Source of the DNA: CAYWPG01 sp964460035
GTDB lineage: Bacteria; Pseudomonadota; Gammaproteobacteria; Nitrococcales; AK92
Length of the DNA: 64,000 bases
Assembly (NCBI GenBank): GCA_964460035.1
Contig: CAYWPG010000012.1
Coordinates: forward strand, 1-64,000
Direction of reading: 5' to 3'
The translations under genes and the position numbers were made by a program. Below are positions 13,101-21,221 of this stretch, one piece after another. The notes below the pieces were generated by a model, which made no database searches, was not told the origin of the DNA, and saw only the letters and a program-made list of their open reading frames with translations. The number at the start of each line of letters is the position of its first letter. The stretch's first letter is position 1.

Positions 13101-13496
13101 CGCGGCTTGAAACCAAGGATGCTGATCGGAGGTATGGTTGATCACCAGCTCGGTGATCACGCGCAACCCGCGTTTATGCGCCTCGCGGACGAAGGCCTTG
13201 AAGTCGGCCTTGGTGCCGTACTGCTCGGCGACGTTGCGATAGTCGGATATATCGTAGCCATCGTCACGCATGGGCGAGGGGTAGAACGGCAACAACCAGA
13301 TCGCGTTCACCCCCAGATCCTGAATGTAGTCCAGCTTCTGCGTCAGGCCCTTGAAGTCGCCCACGCCGTCGTCGTTACTGTCGTAAAACGCCTTGACGTG
13401 GGTCTGGTAAATAATAGCGTCCTTGTACCAGAGCGGATCGCGAGTAGGAGCACCGTTCTGGCTCGCCTTGGATCGAAGCTCACTGATAGTAGTCAA
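10155..13496 (-). CDS. treS: Trehalose synthase fused to maltokinase
   Basis: A 1113-residue fusion. Residues 1 to about 545 are trehalose synthase (GH13_16), which interconverts trehalose and maltose: DPLWYKDAIIYQTHVKAF near the start, GLRLDAIPYL (nucleophile), FLAEANQWPEDV (acid/base) and FLRNHDELTLEM. Residues from about 560 are a maltokinase of the aminoglycoside-phosphotransferase fold, with the catalytic loop YHGDLHLGQVL and metal motif ITDFEGEP; it makes maltose-1-phosphate with ATP. The fusion channels trehalose to the GlgE donor. Translation appears to start at a TTG (13494-13496) inside the end of glgE, a 17-base overlap that includes the glgE TGA, with GGGAGCAGG upstream. This suggests translational coupling. 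TreS-Mak fusions are known in many bacteria with the GlgE pathway. Confidence 0.95.
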   Translation of the reverse strand: MTTISELRSKASQNGAPTRDPLWYKDAIIYQTHVKAFYDSNDDGVGDFKGLTQKLDYIQDLGVNAIWLLPFYPSPMRDDGYDISDYRNVAEQYGTKADFKAFVREAHKRGLRVITELVINHTSDQHPWFQAARRAPKGSRKRNFYIWSDDDKKFPETRIIFTDTERSNWAWDEEAGQYYWHRFFSHQPDLNHNNPEVVKAVIRVMRYWLDMGVDGLRLDAIPYLCVREGTNNENLPETHQVLKQMRAVIDAHYQDRMFLAEANQWPEDVREYFGDGDECHMAYHFPLMPRMFMAIAQEDRHPIVEIMRQTPEIPETCQWALFLRNHDELTLEMVTDRERDYMYNMYAAEPRMRINVGIRRRLAPLMDNNRAKIELLTSLLLTMPGSPIIYYGDEIGMGDNIFLGDRNGVRTPMQWTPDRNAGFSRADPQRLYLPLIMDPVYGYQAVNVEAQSRSPSSLLNWTKRVIAVRNRHQAFGRGDLTFLEPGNRKILAYLRTYGEDIILCVANMAHSPQPVELDLSRFNGRVPVELVSHTPFPPVGELPYLLTVHPYGFYAFRLATDVEVPSWHEEHLPRRELPTLVLLEGWQTFHGLKSDASEVRRLLATRTREQLQREVLVPYIEGKRWYAAKGRPIERVELRTQGEWPTPYGSWLLTLVDVKPRDEAPQTYVLPLGIAWEKDDEEKVNAVAAEALARVRQRAHEGILYSALRDADFCRALLTAIGGSSELPFGDGRLRFFATSAYPRLAEGALAEPVQHPAFEQSNTSVLFGNRLFLKVYRRLQPGVNPELEMGCFLTEERPLPQVPPVAGGIEYVHDDGTVTTIAMLQGYVENQGSAWQYTLDYLERYLSGLTMEGAEQIEDPHAPYLMLTATLGRRVGELHQALASAGPDHPQFAPEQVTPGELAEWVARVHRDIGDTYAALRNRRHQLPDLLLPLVDMLIERREQLIRRVSAIADLEPEFVKTRYHGDLHLGQVLLVENDFVITDFEGEPARSMSERQAKGPVLRDVAGMLRSFNYAAHAALKSATFDRPEDYERLQPLLLEWERAAANSFLRGYGEGVAAARSYPADADAARRLIDLFTIEKALYEVRYELDNRPGWADVPIGGLLELLERE

Positions 13497-15690
13497 AGTC
13501 CTGCTCCCGTAGCGCTTTGCCCCGCAGACGGAAGATATGGGCCGATTGGCCGTGGGGGTCGAGCTTGACGAAGTTGGTGGGGCCGTTCCACAAGTAGCTG
13601 GCGCCGGAAATCAGATCCTCGACCTGGTACGGCTGCCGCTCGTCCAGCCCGAACTGCGATAGCGGCAACGTCAGCCAGCCGCTCTGGACGTGGTAAGGGT
13701 CCAGGTTCACCACCATCAGAAGCACATCGTCGCGCGGCCCGCCGTGCTTGCTGTAGGCGATCAGCTGGTCATTATCGGTCTCGTGAAAGCGCAGGCCGGC
13801 GTTGCGCTGCAGCGCCGGATACCGGCGGCGGATGCTGTTGACCAGCGCAATCAGCTCCTTGAGGCTGGTGGGATCGTCCAGATCCCATTGCCGCAGCTGA
13901 TACTTTTCGGAGTCCAGGTACTCCTCGCTCCCGCTCTCGCGCGGGCGGTGCTCCCAGAGTTCGAACGCAGGGCCGTAAATGCCGTAGTTGGCCGATAGCG
14001 TCGCCGCCAGAATCAGGCGAACGACGAAAGCCGGGCGCCCGCCGAACTGCAGATACTCGTGCAGAATGTCCGGCGTGTTGGGCCAGGCATTGGGGCGGAA
14101 GTACTCGCGCCCTTCCCCGTGCGCAAGCTCGGTGAAGTACTCAGTGAGCTCGGCGCGGGTATTGCGCCACGTGAAATAAGTGTAGGACTGGGTGAACCCC
14201 AGCTTGGCCAGCCGGTGCATCACCTTCGGACGCGTAAAGGCTTCGGAGAGAAAAATCAGCTGCGGATGCGCGCACTTCAGTTCGTTTATGCACCACTCCC
14301 AGAACGCAAACGGCTTGGTGTGAGGGTTGTCGACGCGGAAAATGCTCACCCCCTGTTCTATCCAGAACTCGAACACGCTCTTGAGCTCGGCCCACAGCGC
14401 CGGCCAATCGTCGCTTTCGAAGTAAAAAGGGTAGATGTCCTGATACTTCTTAGGGGGATTCTCCGCATACTGAATGCTGCCGTCGGGACTCTTGAGAAAC
14501 CACTGGGGATGCTCTTTGACGTACGGATGGTCGGGGCTGGCCTGAAAAGCGATGTCCAGGGCGATCTGCAGTCCGTGCGCGGCCGCGCTCCGCACCAGGC
14601 GGCGAAAATCGGCCAGCGTACCTAGCTGAGGGTGCACCGCCTTGTGCCCACCTTCCTCCGCACCGATGGCCCAGGGGCTGCCCACATCGTCCGGCTGCGC
14701 CTGGATAGCGTTGTTCTTGCCCTTGCGGAAACTTCTGCCTATGGGGTGTATTGGCGGCAGGTACAGCACGTCGAACCCCATTCCGGCGATGTACGGCAAC
14801 CACGCCTCTACGTCCTTGAAAGTGCCATGGCGCGTGCCGTCATTGCTGGCCGAACGGGGGAACATTTCGTACCAGGTAGAGAAGCAGGCACGCTCCGGAT
14901 CCACCACCACTTCGAGCTCGCGCGCGTAGTCGGCGACCGTGTCCGGATCGGGGTTACGGCGCACCAGCTGCGCCAACTCCTCGCTCCGGGCCAGGGGATA
15001 GGCCTGCTCGGGGTCTATGCTCAACGCTTGCAGGCGCTCCGCATGTTCATGCAATGCGGCGGCGTCCGCCGGGTCGGCGAACTTGGCGGCTTTGCGGATC
15101 AGCTCCACGCCTTGCGCGAACGGCACGGTCAGATCCTGGCCCGCCTCGGCGCGTTTGACCAGGTCGCTGCGCCAAGTCGCGAAATGATCCACCCAGGCCT
15201 GCACCGTATAGCGGTAACACCCCAAGCGTTCGACCGTAAACCCGGCCCGCCAGCGGTCGTTTTCCACGAACGCCATCGGCACGCGCTGCCACTGCGCGAC
15301 GTCGGCGAAGCGGTACAGCAAGTCCGCAGCCACCTGATCGTGTCCATCGGCGAATACGTCGGCCTCGACCGCCACCCGCTCGCCCAGCACGCGTTTAATG
15401 GGGAAGCGGCCGGCGTCCACTTCCGGCTTGACGGCTTCGATAACGGCGCGGACGCGCCCGCCCGGCGGCGCTGGCGGTACCGGCCCTGCGCGCTCGGCCC
15501 CGGTACCGGGTCGCGGGGGAGGTGCCGGCACGGTCTTTTTCGCCGGCGCCCTCGCCGTCCGCTTGGACGCCGCAGCTTCCACTGCAGGAGCGGTTTTCTT
15601 GGCGGGTGGCGAAGCGGCCCCCAGCGTCTTGGGGGCCGCCGTGTTCGCTGTGCGACCTTTGGCCGAGTCGGTGGTCGGCTTCCGTGCCAT
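13480..15690 (-). CDS. glgE: Alpha-1,4-glucan:maltose-1-phosphate maltosyltransferase (GH13_3) with Ala/Lys/Pro-rich N-terminal tail
   Basis: I place the start at ATG 15690, five bases after the glgB stop with GAGGGA upstream; the open frame runs further upstream but only inside glgB. This gives 736 residues. GlgE transfers maltose from maltose-1-phosphate to the non-reducing end of alpha-1,4-glucan. The catalytic blocks are IFRVDNPHTKPF (nucleophile Asp) and FLSEAFTRPKVM (acid/base Glu). The conserved GlgE fold begins near residue 78 (RVRAVIEAVKPEVDAGRFP). Residues 1-78 are low complexity, rich in Ala, Pro, Lys and Thr with repeated PAKK motifs, like a histone H1-type tail and not expected from the core family. 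The gene overlaps treS by 17 bases at its 3' end. Confidence 0.95.
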   Translation of the reverse strand: MARKPTTDSAKGRTANTAAPKTLGAASPPAKKTAPAVEAAASKRTARAPAKKTVPAPPPRPGTGAERAGPVPPAPPGGRVRAVIEAVKPEVDAGRFPIKRVLGERVAVEADVFADGHDQVAADLLYRFADVAQWQRVPMAFVENDRWRAGFTVERLGCYRYTVQAWVDHFATWRSDLVKRAEAGQDLTVPFAQGVELIRKAAKFADPADAAALHEHAERLQALSIDPEQAYPLARSEELAQLVRRNPDPDTVADYARELEVVVDPERACFSTWYEMFPRSASNDGTRHGTFKDVEAWLPYIAGMGFDVLYLPPIHPIGRSFRKGKNNAIQAQPDDVGSPWAIGAEEGGHKAVHPQLGTLADFRRLVRSAAAHGLQIALDIAFQASPDHPYVKEHPQWFLKSPDGSIQYAENPPKKYQDIYPFYFESDDWPALWAELKSVFEFWIEQGVSIFRVDNPHTKPFAFWEWCINELKCAHPQLIFLSEAFTRPKVMHRLAKLGFTQSYTYFTWRNTRAELTEYFTELAHGEGREYFRPNAWPNTPDILHEYLQFGGRPAFVVRLILAATLSANYGIYGPAFELWEHRPRESGSEEYLDSEKYQLRQWDLDDPTSLKELIALVNSIRRRYPALQRNAGLRFHETDNDQLIAYSKHGGPRDDVLLMVVNLDPYHVQSGWLTLPLSQFGLDERQPYQVEDLISGASYLWNGPTNFVKLDPHGQSAHIFRLRGKALREQDFDYYQ

Positions 15691-15695
15691 CGGCG

Positions 15696-17606
15696 CTATT
15701 CCCTCGGTTTCAGATATAGAACGGCCAGCGGCGGCAACCGCAGCGTCAACGACTGATAACGGCCATGGGCAGGCACGGGAACCGCCATGACGCCACCCAG
15801 GTTGCCCTGACCGCTGCCGCCGTAGTCCTTGGCATCGCTGTTCAGGCACTCTTCCCAGTAGCCGCCCAGGGGCACCCCGACGCGATAGTACTCGCGCACC
15901 ACCGGTGTGTTATTGCACACCACCAGCAGCCAGCCCCCCCCGCGCCCTCGGCGCAGGAAACTCAAGGTACTGGCCTCGGCGTCGTTGGCGTCCACCCATT
16001 CGAAGCCTTCCGCCACGAAATCCTGCTCGAACAGAGGCGGATTGCCGCGGTAGAAGCGGTTCAAATCCTCCACCCAGCGTTGCACTCCCGCGTGCAGTGG
16101 CTGCTCAAGCAAGTGCCATGCCAGGCTATCCTCGTGCGCCCATTCCCCGCGCTGGCCGAACTCGCCGCCCATGAACAACAGCTTCTTGCCGGGGTGAGCC
16201 CACATGTAGCCCAGCAGCAGACGCAGGTTGGCGAAGCGCTGCCACTCGTCGCCGGGCATGCGCCCCAGCAGCGAGCCCTTGCCGTGCACCACTTCGTCGT
16301 GGGAGAGCGGCAGCATGAAGTTTTCGTTGAAGGCGTAGACCATGCTGAACGTGAGCTGCGCATGGTGGTAGCGGCGGTGGATGGGATCCTCCTTGAAGTA
16401 GTTCAAGGTGTCGTGCATCCAGCCCATGTTCCACTTCATCCCAAAGCCCAGCCCACCCAGGTATGTCGGCCGGGATACCATGGGCCAGGCGGTAGACTCC
16501 TCGGCTATGGTCTGCGTGTCCGGATACTCGGCGTACACCGCCTCGTTGAGCTGGCGCAGGAAGTCGATAGCCTCGAGATTCTCGTTGCCGCCGTGCTTGT
16601 TCGGCACCCACTCGCCTTCTTTGCGCGCGTAGTCCAGGTACAGCATGGAGGCGACCGCATCCACGCGCAGTCCGTCGATGTGGAACTTGTCCAGCCAGTA
16701 CAACGCGCTGCTGAGCAGAAACCCGCGCACTTCGTTGCGACCGTAATTGAAAATGCAGCTGTTCCATTCGGGATGGAAGCCCTGGCGCGGGTCGGCATGC
16801 TCGTACAGGTGCGTGCCATCGAAATAGGCCAGGCCGTGCTCGTCGCTGGGGAAGTGCGAAGGCACCCAATCGAGGATCACCCCTATGCCGCGCTGGTGCA
16901 GGTGATCGACCAGGAACATGAAGTCCTGCGGCGTGCCGTAGCGCGCGCTGGGCGCGAAGTAACCGGTAACCTGATAGCCCCAGGAGCCGTAGAACGGATG
17001 CTCCATTACCGGCATCAGCTCGACGTGGGTGAACCCCGTCCGCTCGCAGTAGTCGGCAAGCAAGGGCGCGATTTCGCGATACGTCAGGTGCCGGTTGCCT
17101 TCCTCCGGCACACGCCGCCATGAACCCAGATGCACTTCATAGACCGAGAACGGCGCGTCCAGGGTGTTGCGCCGGGAACGGCCCTGCATCCACTCGGCAT
17201 CGCCCCACGCGTAATCCAGGTCCCAAATCACCGACGCGGTGGCCGGCGGTACCTCGCTGTAGACGGCATACGGATCGGCCTTGGCTACCGTGTAGCCGCG
17301 GCGGTGCGAGACAATGTGGTACTTGTAGCGGTTGCCTTCATCGGCGCCGGGTACGAACGCTTCCCAAATACCGGAGCCGGCATAGTGCTGCGCCAACGGA
17401 TGGATGCCCGGCTCCCAGTCGTTGAAGTCTCCGATGACGGAAACCTCGGCGGCATTTGGGGCCCACACCCCGAACTGCGTACCGTGCCGGTCGCCGCGAG
17501 AGATCAGATGCGCACCGAGCTTGTCGTAGAGGCGGTAGTGCCTGCCTTCGGCAAACAAGTGAAGGTCGAACTCGGTGAGGCGGCTGCCCTGCGTCCGCAT
17601 TGCCAT
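15696..17606 (-). CDS. glgB: 1,4-alpha-glucan branching enzyme (GH13_9)
   Basis: First gene of the glucan operon. The frame is open to 17708, but the ATG at 17606 (MAMRTQGSRLTEF) has AAGGA six bases upstream and begins near the conserved FDLHLFAEGRHYRLYDKLGAH segment, so I use it (636 residues). A CBM48 domain (near GVWAPNAAEVSVIGDFNDW) precedes the barrel. Active-site blocks are FHIDGLRVDAVASML (nucleophile), TIAEESTAWP (acid/base) and LSHDEVVHGKGSL. The enzyme cuts alpha-1,4 chains and reattaches them as alpha-1,6 branches, giving GlgE new non-reducing ends. No glgA or glgC is present in the window, consistent with polymer made from maltose-1-phosphate. An alternative start at 17627 (MTGQGCAMAM) is possible. 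Confidence 0.96.
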   Translation of the reverse strand: MAMRTQGSRLTEFDLHLFAEGRHYRLYDKLGAHLISRGDRHGTQFGVWAPNAAEVSVIGDFNDWEPGIHPLAQHYAGSGIWEAFVPGADEGNRYKYHIVSHRRGYTVAKADPYAVYSEVPPATASVIWDLDYAWGDAEWMQGRSRRNTLDAPFSVYEVHLGSWRRVPEEGNRHLTYREIAPLLADYCERTGFTHVELMPVMEHPFYGSWGYQVTGYFAPSARYGTPQDFMFLVDHLHQRGIGVILDWVPSHFPSDEHGLAYFDGTHLYEHADPRQGFHPEWNSCIFNYGRNEVRGFLLSSALYWLDKFHIDGLRVDAVASMLYLDYARKEGEWVPNKHGGNENLEAIDFLRQLNEAVYAEYPDTQTIAEESTAWPMVSRPTYLGGLGFGMKWNMGWMHDTLNYFKEDPIHRRYHHAQLTFSMVYAFNENFMLPLSHDEVVHGKGSLLGRMPGDEWQRFANLRLLLGYMWAHPGKKLLFMGGEFGQRGEWAHEDSLAWHLLEQPLHAGVQRWVEDLNRFYRGNPPLFEQDFVAEGFEWVDANDAEASTLSFLRRGRGGGWLLVVCNNTPVVREYYRVGVPLGGYWEECLNSDAKDYGGSGQGNLGGVMAVPVPAHGRYQSLTLRLPPLAVLYLKPRE

Positions 17607-18042
17607 GGCGCATCCTTGTCCTGTCATGCATACGCTGCCCCCGTTCCGCGCTGCCGGCAATACCCGTCGGAAGTGCGGCGCAGCAAGCCCGATCCATGGC
17701 AGCGGCAAGCGCTAGATCGCAGAGACATCGGTAGGCTCATTACCCCATGGTGGTGGCGCGCCCGAAGCTCGGCAACAACCAATCCGCCCGAGCAGCCGCC
17801 CATCGAGGCTTGTCGGCAGAGTCAACGCTGCCGCGCAGCCTCCGGCGATACGAGCAGCCCGCCGCGTAGTCGGGATCCTTTAGAGGGGTTTCGGCCTGTC
17901 GCAGGAGGCGCTCTGCCAGGCCCTGCACTCGGCCGCAGGCCCTGGTTAGCGGCTCTTGACCGAGGCAGAAAACCAAGGGGGCCGGGGATAGCCCCCTTGG
18001 AAACGAGGGGAAACGAGAGAGGATGACCGGCAGGGCCGACCG
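17607..18042. other. Intergenic region upstream of glgB
   Basis: 436 bases between yceI and glgB, both on the minus strand. It should hold the promoter of the glgB-malQ operon (right of 17607) and ends with the yceI terminator (17960-18000). A 78-codon minus frame at 17740-17976 runs into that terminator and shows no domain or ribosome binding site, so I do not call it. Confidence 0.5.
17960..18000 (-). terminator. Intrinsic terminator downstream of yceI
   Basis: Perfect 10-bp inverted repeat CCAAGGGGGC (17973-17982) / GCCCCCTTGG (17991-18000) with an 8-base loop. On the minus strand the stem is followed directly by TTTTCTGCC. It lies 43 bases past the yceI stop. Confidence 0.75.
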
Positions 18043-18621
18043 TTACTGGCGAATGCCTTCGATCACGAAGCGCAAGGTCACTGTGTCGGCGGCCGGTCCC
18101 AGGTTGAAGTTCATGTTGAAGTCGCTGCGCTTGATCGTCGTGGTGCCGACATAGCCACGGCGATAACCGCCCCAGGGATCCTGGCCTGCGCCCACGAACT
18201 CCACAGCCACTTCGATGGGCTTCGTAACGCCGTGCAGCGTCAGATTGCCCTTGAGTACGCCGTTGTCGCCGTTGGGCTCGAAGCCGGTGGTGGTGAACGT
18301 TGCGGTCGGATAGCGATCGACGTTCAGGAAATCGGCGTTGCGCAGGTGACGGTCCCGCTCGGCATGGTTGCTGTCGATGCTGGCCGTCTTCACCTCCATG
18401 TCGATCTTGCTGGCGGCGGGATTGTCGGGGTCGTAGACGAAGCTGCCCGACAGCTCGTTGAAGCGACCTTCCACAAAGGAAAACCCAAGGTGCGAGACGC
18501 TGAACAGCACGAAGCTATGCGTCGGATCCACCGTGTATTTCTCGGGTGCCGCGATGGCGGCAGTGGACACCAACAGGCTGCCGGCGAGCGCGAAAGCGGT
18601 CAGGGTACGGGAAATGCGCAT
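18043..18621 (-). CDS. YceI family periplasmic lipid-binding-like protein
   Basis: A 192-residue protein starting at ATG 18621, which has AGGAG seven bases upstream; the longer reading from a TTG at 18639 would run through that ribosome binding site and is rejected. Residues 1-25 form a Sec signal peptide (MRISRTLTAFALAGSLLVS... ending AIAA). The mature part begins EKYTVDPTHSFVLFSVSHLGFS, the typical YceI opening, and continues with TITLHG-like and FNLGPAADTVTLRF segments. YceI proteins are lipocalin-like barrels that bind isoprenoid or lipid ligands in the periplasm; several are linked to stress or alkaline pH. It sits 18 bases downstream of a cytochrome b561 gene, a recurrent pairing that suggests isoprenoid quinone chemistry. 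Confidence 0.93.
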   Translation of the reverse strand: MRISRTLTAFALAGSLLVSTAAIAAPEKYTVDPTHSFVLFSVSHLGFSFVEGRFNELSGSFVYDPDNPAASKIDMEVKTASIDSNHAERDRHLRNADFLNVDRYPTATFTTTGFEPNGDNGVLKGNLTLHGVTKPIEVAVEFVGAGQDPWGGYRRGYVGTTTIKRSDFNMNFNLGPAADTVTLRFVIEGIRQ

Positions 18622-18639
18622 TGTGTTTCTCCTAGTCAA

Positions 18640-19179
18640 TTAACCAATCATTTTGCGTAGTGTGCCGTCGCGATCGACGAACTGATGCTTGAGTGCCGCA
18701 GCGATATGCAGCAGCACCAGCCAGGCGCCGCCAAAAGCCAGATAGTAGTGCCAGGCTCCGGCGATGCTCTCCCGGCCGGAGGCGGGCGGCAATATCGCCG
18801 GCACTTGAAACAGACCGAATACATCCACGGGGCGGCCGTCCGCGGTGGACATCAGATAGCCCGTCACCGGCACCAGCACCATCAGGATATACAGCGCCCA
18901 ATGACCGCCACGGGCCGCCAGCCGCTGCCAGCGCGGCATGCTCTGCGACATCTCCGGCTTGCGGTCCCACAGCGCCCAGCCTATCCGCACCACGATCAAC
19001 AGCGTTACCAGTATCCCCAGCGAGCGGTGCAGATGCGGTACAGTGCGGTAGAGCGGATCGTAGTAGCTGAGTTCCGTAGTCCACCAACCGAGCCCGAAGA
19101 CCACCGCCAGCAACAGTGCGATGCTCCAGTGCAGCAACCGGGCAACGGTGCCGTAACGGGTAGCGGAGTTTCTCAACAT
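18640..19179 (-). CDS. Cytochrome b561 family membrane protein
   Basis: 179 residues with four predicted membrane helices (about 14-33, 49-70, 92-110, 143-165). Candidate heme b ligands are His17 (LLHWSIALL), His49/His51 (PHLHRSLGI) and histidines in the last helix pair (AWHYYLAF, LLHIAAALKHQF). This is the CybB-type cytochrome b561 family, which moves electrons between quinol pools and periplasmic or cytoplasmic partners and in E. coli acts as a superoxide:quinone oxidoreductase. Its stop lies 18 bases before yceI, so the two are almost certainly cotranscribed. The operon ends at the hairpin at 17960-18000. Confidence 0.92.
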   Translation of the reverse strand: MLRNSATRYGTVARLLHWSIALLLAVVFGLGWWTTELSYYDPLYRTVPHLHRSLGILVTLLIVVRIGWALWDRKPEMSQSMPRWQRLAARGGHWALYILMVLVPVTGYLMSTADGRPVDVFGLFQVPAILPPASGRESIAGAWHYYLAFGGAWLVLLHIAAALKHQFVDRDGTLRKMIG

Positions 19180-19340
19180 TCATCGTCCTCTTGAGAGCTG
19201 ATGATGAAAGACTAACAGTGGCTGGGGCACAGATAATCACGCCAAACGGAAATAAACTGTTTCATCCAGCGGGACAATCGACCTGGATTACGTCCTTACG
19301 CGGCGCAATACCCCCCAAGGACCAAGCGCTGCCTGCAAGG

Positions 19341-20261
19341 TCAACGCGTCGCGAGCCATGCATCCCACGGCGGGGGTTCGCCCCAAGCGTTCACGAGAAA
19401 GTCCACGAAAGCACGCACCTTGGCGGCCAGATGGCGACGACTGGGGTAAACGGCGTATACGGCCAGCGGCGGCAGCGCGTACTCTTCCAGTAGCGGAACC
19501 AGGCGCCCCTCGGCCAGATCCGACCCGACGATGAAGGTGGGCTGGCGGACGATCCCTTCGCCTGCAAGCGCCGCAAGACGCAGCACGTCCCCGTTGTTGG
19601 CGGTCAGAAAGCCGTTGACCGGAACGCTCAAGGTTCCGCCGCCGGGTCTGGAGAACGTCCACTGATGAGTGGCATCGGTATAGCTATAGAGCAGGCACTG
19701 ATGGCGCGAAAGTTCCTCCGGAGTGCTGGGGGTCCCATGCCGGGCCAGATAGTCCGGCGAGGCACAGGTGACCACACGGACGGTCGCCACCGGCCTGGCC
19801 ACCAGTGAGGTAGCCAGCTGACTGCTGATGCGGATCGCCAGATCGTGGCCCTCCTCGACCAGGTCCACTACTCGGTCGTTCAGCGACAGCTCCAGGCTCA
19901 CGTTCGGCTGCTCCTGGCGAAACCGCGGCAGTAGGGGCGCCAGATGCAGAATGCCGAACGAGACCGGAGCGCTCACACGCAACAAGCCGCTCGCGGCGCG
20001 AGTTTCAGCGCTGATGGACGCTTCCAGCTCGGCAACCTCGGCGAGCAGCGCGACGCACTGCTCGTAGTAAACCCGGCCAACGTCCGTCAGGCTCAGGCGA
20101 CGCGTGGTCCTGTGCAGCAGTCTGGCCTGCAGATGCGCCTCCAGCTCGGCGATCAGGCGCGACATGGTTGTGGCGGAAATGCCCTTGCGCTCGGCAGCCC
20201 GCACGAAGCTGCCCGCGTCCACCACAGCGACAAAGGCCTCCATCGCAGCGAAGCGGTCCAT
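19341..20261 (-). CDS. LysR family transcriptional regulator
   Basis: A 306-residue LysR-type regulator. The start at ATG 20261 has GGAGGGATA immediately upstream; an earlier in-frame start at 20291 lacks one. Residues 1-60 form the winged helix-turn-helix (MEAFVAVVDAGSFVRAAERKGISATTMSRLIAELEAHL), residues about 90-300 the periplasmic-binding-like effector domain. It is divergent from the LigB/DODA-like gene at 20386, with 124 bases between. That arrangement is typical for a LysR regulator acting on its divergent neighbour, though regulation of the downstream cybB-yceI pair is also possible. The effector is unknown. Confidence 0.92.
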   Translation of the reverse strand: MDRFAAMEAFVAVVDAGSFVRAAERKGISATTMSRLIAELEAHLQARLLHRTTRRLSLTDVGRVYYEQCVALLAEVAELEASISAETRAASGLLRVSAPVSFGILHLAPLLPRFRQEQPNVSLELSLNDRVVDLVEEGHDLAIRISSQLATSLVARPVATVRVVTCASPDYLARHGTPSTPEELSRHQCLLYSYTDATHQWTFSRPGGGTLSVPVNGFLTANNGDVLRLAALAGEGIVRQPTFIVGSDLAEGRLVPLLEEYALPPLAVYAVYPSRRHLAAKVRAFVDFLVNAWGEPPPWDAWLATR

Positions 20262-20385
20262 TATCCCTCCGTCCGCAATAAATAATGCCATTTTTCCATA
20301 TTTATCCCACGCTTCGCAGCGCCTAGGCTGAGTGCGGACAAACGGACGCGAGCCACCGGGTTAGCGCCCAGCAACAGAGACTTCG

Positions 20386-21189
20386 ATGGCAGGCTTAGCG
20401 AGCATCTTTGTATCCTATGGTTCTCCCATGCTGGCTTTGGACGCCGGTGCCGATGGCCTGTGCTGGCAACGGCTTGCGCAAAGCATGCCGCAACCGCGCG
20501 CAGTGGTGATCGTATCGGCCCTATGGTCCACGCCGGTCACGCAGCTCGGTACGCATGCCCGGCCGCCCTCCTTACACGATTTTTACGGTTTCCCCGCCGC
20601 TCTGTACCGCATTCAGTACCGCCCTCCGGGGGCGCCGCAACTGGCCGCGCAGCTTGCCGCCAGGCTGGAGGAGATGGGCTGGCCTGCCGGGTGCGATCCG
20701 CTGCGGGGGCTGGACCACGGCGCCTGGATTCCGTTACGCGCCATGTACCCGCAAGCGGACGTGCCGGTGATTCCGCTGTCATGCAACGCGCAACGCGGCC
20801 CCGAGTACCACCTCCGCCTTGGCCTGGCCTTGCGTAAGGTGCTGCCGGACGATGTGCTGCTAATTGCCTCCGGCCACCTCGCGCATGGGCTGCACGACTT
20901 GCGCGCCGATCTCGGCGACGGGGAGCCGGCCGGTCAGGCGGGCGACTTCCGGGATTGGCTTATGGCAAGGCGGCGCGAACAGGATGTCGCGCTTCTATTG
21001 GACTGCCGCCGCCAGGCAAGAGACATCATGCGTGCCCATCCCCGCAAGGAGCATTTGCTGCCGCTGTTCGTCGCGCTGGGCGCGGGCACCGGCAAGGGGC
21101 ACCATCACTGCGGCGCGATCGGCGCCCACGGATTTGCATTGGACGTTTACAGCTTCGGCCAGCTGCCGGCGGCGACTGAGCAGCCATAG
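20386..21189 (+). CDS. LigB/DODA-family extradiol dioxygenase-like protein with altered metal site
   Basis: A 267-residue protein of the 4,5-DOPA dioxygenase (YgiD/LigB) fold. Matching blocks are SYGSPM (10-15), LHDFYGFP (about 64-71), GLDHGAWIPLRAMYP, ASGHLAHGLHDL and EHLLPLFVALGAG near the C-terminus. Enzymes of this family normally read S-H-G-x-P at the first block, where the His binds the metal, and S-A-H-W in the next strand. Here these are S-Y-G-S-P (codon TAT) and S-A-L-W (codon CTA). The later His residues are kept. It may have lost dioxygenase activity or use a modified metal centre. It is divergent from a LysR regulator and convergent with the response regulator at 21222. Confidence 0.8.
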   Translation: MAGLASIFVSYGSPMLALDAGADGLCWQRLAQSMPQPRAVVIVSALWSTPVTQLGTHARPPSLHDFYGFPAALYRIQYRPPGAPQLAAQLAARLEEMGWPAGCDPLRGLDHGAWIPLRAMYPQADVPVIPLSCNAQRGPEYHLRLGLALRKVLPDDVLLIASGHLAHGLHDLRADLGDGEPAGQAGDFRDWLMARRREQDVALLLDCRRQARDIMRAHPRKEHLLPLFVALGAGTGKGHHHCGAIGAHGFALDVYSFGQLPAATEQP

Positions 21190-21221
21190 CGTCCACAGCG
21201 GCCGCCTGCCCCGTTCGCCTA

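Noticed and set aside
10086..13568. 1160-codon open frame on the plus strand
   Set aside because: It is antisense to treS/mak, whose catalytic motifs are intact. Long antisense frames are expected in GC-rich coding DNA, and its translation shows no domain.
15691..15849. 53-residue N-terminal extension of GlgE
   Set aside because: It lies inside the glgB coding end; ATG 15690 has a good ribosome binding site five bases after the glgB stop.
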